From the NCBI GenBank assembly GCA_945957365.1, contig CAMFKI010000002.1:372001-436000 (forward strand): a DNA stretch of 64,000 bases, given 5' to 3'. The position numbers were made by a program, and so were the translations under genes. Positions 60,122 to 64,000 of the stretch are shown piece after piece. The notes under the pieces are model-generated. The model saw nothing but the letters and a program-made list of their open reading frames with translations. It was not told where the DNA came from and searched no databases. This DNA comes from an uncultured Alphaproteobacteria bacterium. Its GTDB lineage: Bacteria; Pseudomonadota; Alphaproteobacteria; Rhizobiales; Aestuariivirgaceae. The first letter of the stretch is position 1; the number at the start of each line of letters is the position of its first letter.

Positions 60122-61568
60122 CCCCATCATCAGGCGCCTGCTCTGCGCCGCCGTGCTTTCGTGTTTGTGCGCTGTGCCTGTCACCGCCGCCACGCTGAGC
60201 TTCACCGTCAATGCCAGCCGAGCGGTCACCGTCACCGGCACGCCGCGCCTTGCCATCGACGTGGGCGGCGTCACCCGCTATGCCAACTATGCCGGCGGCT
60301 CGGGTTCCGCCGCCTTGTCCTTCGCCTATGCCATTCAGTCCGGCGACTTCGATGCCAACGGCATCACGCTGGTCTCGCCGCTGCAGCTGAACGGCGGCAG
60401 CATCGTGGACAGTGTCGGCAATCCGGCAACCAACCTTGCCTTCACCGCTCCCGATACCGCGAACCTCAAGGTCCAGACCTACACCACCGCCTTCTCGACG
60501 AGCCCTGTCACCACCGCCAATGCCACGGCGGTGGGCTTCACCATCGCCAAGGCGCCCACGGGCGCCACCTTCGACTATGCGATCACGTCAAGCGGCGGGT
60601 CCGGGTCCGTCACCGGGTCCGGCACCATTTCGGGCCCATCGCACAGTGTCAGCGGCGTCGATGTCTCCGCCCTGCCGGCGGGCACGCTCACGCTTTCCGT
60701 CACCGTCACCACCGCGGCGGGCGGCACCGGCGCGGCGAAGACGGCCAGCGCGGCGACCAGCTTCACCGGCCTGCTCGACGGCTTGCCCGCGTCCGCCGCC
60801 GCCTTCGCGCTGCGCCGCCTGTCGGGCAGCTATACAGGCCCGCTGGTGCGCGTGCGCCGCGCCTCGGACGGCACGCAGAAGGACATTCCCGCCACCGTCG
60901 CCGGCAACCTCGACACCACGGCGCTCGCGACCTTCTGCAGCGGCACCTCGTGCTTCGTGTCGACGCTTTACGACCAGAGCGGCAACGCGCAGGATGCCGT
61001 GCAGGCCACCGCGGGAAGCCAGCCGCGCATCTTCAATGCCGGCAGCGTCGAGCTCGAAAACGGCAAGCCGACGATGCGCTATACGGCCGCCGGCCAGCTC
61101 CTCGTCTTCCCGGCCCAGCCCAGCCAGACCATTGCGGGAACCATGGCCGCGGTGGCGCGGCTGACCGACACGACGGTGAACCGTCACATCATGGGCAACC
61201 GCAATGCCAACGGCGGGCGCATTCTCCGGGCGAATGCGGGCGGCGCCAGCTATGTGGTCGCCAACATCAACAGTGTCGGCATCACCCTCAGCGGCTCGTC
61301 GCTGCAGCAGCGCATCGTCATCCTGATGTCAGGCCCAACGTCCGTGCTGCTCGGCTCACTCGACGGCATCACGGCCAGCAGCGGCGCCAATTTCATTGCA
61401 TCCTCGGCGGCGTTCTGGATCGGCGGCGGCGGTCCCTCGCAATCCGCCACGGGCGACTGGATCGGCACCATCTCCGAGGCCATGGTGTTCAACTCGTCCC
61501 TGTCCACCGCCAGTCGTCAGACACTGGAGCGCAACCAGGGCGCCTGGTTCGGCATCACCGTTCCCTAG
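60108..61568 (+). CDS. Secreted protein with split Ig module and arabinofuranosidase-like lectin domain
   Basis: A 486-residue protein. A signal peptide ends ..VTA (about 1-27), then ATLSFTVNASRAVTVTGTPRLAIDVGGVTRY resumes an Ig-like module lacking its first strand. A second module follows. Residues about 240-486 resemble the arabinofuranosidase B-type LamG-like domain (FALRRLSGSYTGPLVRVRRASDGTQKDI; LYDQSGNAQDAVQA; QPRIFNAG), which may bind or hydrolyse glycans. No membrane anchor. Last gene of the three. Confidence 0.78.
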   Translation: MTTSSPIIRRLLCAAVLSCLCAVPVTAATLSFTVNASRAVTVTGTPRLAIDVGGVTRYANYAGGSGSAALSFAYAIQSGDFDANGITLVSPLQLNGGSIVDSVGNPATNLAFTAPDTANLKVQTYTTAFSTSPVTTANATAVGFTIAKAPTGATFDYAITSSGGSGSVTGSGTISGPSHSVSGVDVSALPAGTLTLSVTVTTAAGGTGAAKTASAATSFTGLLDGLPASAAAFALRRLSGSYTGPLVRVRRASDGTQKDIPATVAGNLDTTALATFCSGTSCFVSTLYDQSGNAQDAVQATAGSQPRIFNAGSVELENGKPTMRYTAAGQLLVFPAQPSQTIAGTMAAVARLTDTTVNRHIMGNRNANGGRILRANAGGASYVVANINSVGITLSGSSLQQRIVILMSGPTSVLLGSLDGITASSGANFIASSAAFWIGGGGPSQSATGDWIGTISEAMVFNSSLSTASRQTLERNQGAWFGITVP

Positions 61569-61575
61569 AAATGAA

Positions 61576-61601
61576 GAACCCCGGCGTTTCCACCGGGGTT
61601 C
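61576..61601. terminator. Bidirectional terminator
   Basis: A 9-bp perfect stem GAACCCCGG/CCGGGGTTC with an 8-nt loop between the stops of the surface-protein gene and groEL (convergent). T-rich sequence on both sides is modest. It can serve both operons. Confidence 0.75.
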
Positions 61602-61637
61602 ATTCGTTTCAGCCGGACTGGCCGAGCGTCGGACGTC

Positions 61638-63299
<1,662 letters not shown>

Positions 63300-63335
63300 T
63301 TACGGTTCTGAAGTTGTGGGGGAGACGAAGGTGGA

Positions 63336-63650
63336 TCAGGCGGCCTTCTTGGACGCCGACTTGCCTTCGAGAACGCCCATGATGTCGCTTTCCTTCATGA
63401 TCAGGTACTCGACACCCTCGATCTTGACCTCGGTGCCGGACCACTTGCCGAACAGCACGATGTCGCCGGCCTTGACGTCGAGGGGGGTGAGCTTGCCGGT
63501 CTCGTCGCGGCCACCCGGGCCCACGGCAATGATTTCGCCCTGCATCGGCTTCTCCTGAGCGGTGTCAGGGATGATGATGCCACCCTTGGTCTTGGTATCC
63601 TCTTCGACGCGCTTAACGACGACGCGGTCGTGCAACGGACGGAACTTCAT
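63336..63650 (-). CDS. groES: 10-kDa co-chaperonin
   Basis: A 104-residue GroES with [40 protein letters not shown] at the N-terminus (mobile loop included). AGGAG ribosome binding site. Caps GroEL. Confidence 0.98.
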   Translation of the reverse strand: MKFRPLHDRVVVKRVEEDTKTKGGIIIPDTAQEKPMQGEIIAVGPGGRDETGKLTPLDVKAGDIVLFGKWSGTEVKIEGVEYLIMKESDIMGVLEGKSASKKAA

Positions 63651-63720
63651 GGTTTATCTCCTCGGAATGTCGTCATTTTTTGAGGTTTGAAACTGGCGGT
63701 TTCCCTCCGGAAGCCAGCCC

Positions 63721-63751
63721 TGCTAGCACTCGACATGACCGAGTGCTAGCA
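63721..63751. promoter_or_regulatory. CIRCE operator (HrcA binding site)
   Basis: CTAGCACTC (63723-63731), a 9-bp spacer, GAGTGCTAG (63741-63749): one base per arm different from the consensus TTAGCACTC-N9-GAGTGCTAA. The palindrome extends two more bases on each side. It lies between the groES promoter and gene, so HrcA repression is expected. Confidence 0.93.
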
Positions 63752-63762
63752 GTTGGGCAAGG

Positions 63763-63791
63763 AGATAGGATCGAGCGCGCGCCCCGTCAAG
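63763..63791 (-). promoter_or_regulatory. RpoH-type heat-shock promoter of groESL
   Basis: On the minus strand CTTGAC (63786-63791) and CCTATCT (63763-63769) match the alphaproteobacterial RpoH consensus CTTG / CYTATNT with a usual 16-17-bp spacer. Directly upstream of CIRCE. Confidence 0.7.
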
Positions 63792-63846
63792 AGGGTGGCG
63801 AAAAGAAGGGTTAAGTTCTGGACATAGGGGCGGGGCCGGGGGCGGC

Positions 63847-64000
63847 TCAGGCCACCGGGCTCAGCCGCTCGCCCGGGTCCTCGTCGAAGAGCCCGTCGAT
63901 GATCCGCAGCGCCCGGCGCAGGTCCTCGAGGCTGGCCGCGCCCGAAAAGCACACCCGCACCGCCCGGTCGTCAGAGCGCCGGTCGATGGCGAAGGCAGTG
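63847..64000 (-). CDS. PLP-dependent aminotransferase/MocR-type protein, C-terminus only
   Basis: The last 50 codons of a gene that runs off the window. VRVCFSGAASLEDLRRALRIIDGLF resembles the C-terminus of MocR-type (GntR-aminotransferase) or class I aminotransferase proteins (VRIALGAA.S..EL..AL..LA.LL). Family assignment is tentative because only the tail is seen. Confidence 0.5.
   Translation of the reverse strand, partial: TAFAIDRRSDDRAVRVCFSGAASLEDLRRALRIIDGLFDEDPGERLSPVA

Noticed and set aside
59078..60274. 398-codon minus-strand open frame opposite the second surface gene
   Set aside because: Low-complexity Arg/Gly/Asp composition caused by codon bias of the plus-strand gene.

Overview
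The window reads as a GC-rich chromosome segment of an alphaproteobacterium, most likely Hyphomicrobiales. The grounds are the many ABC uptake operons each with a local regulator, ATGA-coupled operons, a groESL operon with a CIRCE element behind an alphaproteobacterial RpoH-type promoter, and an AbcR-like sRNA candidate. I see no transposase, phage gene or CRISPR array. The clearest sign of rearrangement is a truncated epimerase at the end of one operon; a probable decayed sulfotransferase gene lies in another gap.

Layout. 1-6.8 kb: a carnitine-catabolism locus (beta-keto acid cleavage enzyme, CdhR-type activator, carnitine dehydrogenase, CaiD, a flavin monooxygenase), then a serine hydrolase and a carboxymuconolactone-decarboxylase-like protein. 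7.3-12.2 kb: a ribose-type ABC operon with a zinc dehydrogenase and a divergent GntR-type regulator that appears to have two winged helices. 12.3-18.7 kb: a Dpp/Opp-type transporter whose operon includes an acetamidase/formamidase. 18.8-23.4 kb: a BMP-type (nucleoside-like) ABC transporter. 23.7-24.6 kb: a MarR regulator with a DUF1398 protein.

24.8-43.3 kb is a sulfur island. On the minus strand lie a serine O-acetyltransferase, a family 2A (SrpI-like) encapsulin shell and its cysteine desulfurase cargo. Facing them on the plus strand are an Rrf2 regulator with four cysteines, an sRNA candidate, and a roughly 13 kb organosulfur-scavenging operon (MsuE, SfnG, branched-chain-type ABC transporter, a DszA/NtaA-like monooxygenase, SfnB, an FAD oxidoreductase, SsuD, an amidohydrolase). 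Related dyad motifs occur upstream of rrf2, of the next gene and of msuE. The layout suggests sulfur acquisition, cysteine synthesis and sulfur storage under one control.

43.9-51.9 kb is a tightly coupled ten-cistron operon: a CphA2-like ATP-grasp protein with a degenerate Mur-ligase half, glycosyltransferases, an NTP_transf_5 nucleotidyltransferase, a DUF616 protein, a PqqD-like protein and a methyltransferase. It ends in a broken UDP-sugar epimerase. The product is unknown. 51.8-56.2 kb carries an alcohol/polyol oxidation cluster, then tRNA-Arg(ACG). 56.7-61.6 kb holds three overlapping genes for an inverse-autotransporter-anchored surface system; a bacterial Ig-like domain appears cut at each gene junction, so the first strand ends one protein and the rest follows the signal peptide of the next. 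The window closes with groEL, groES and the end of a PLP-dependent aminotransferase-like gene.

The two most interesting observations are the split-Ig-domain surface operon and the CphA2-like/PqqD/glycosyltransferase operon. The encapsulin-sulfur island is a known compartment type in an informative context.
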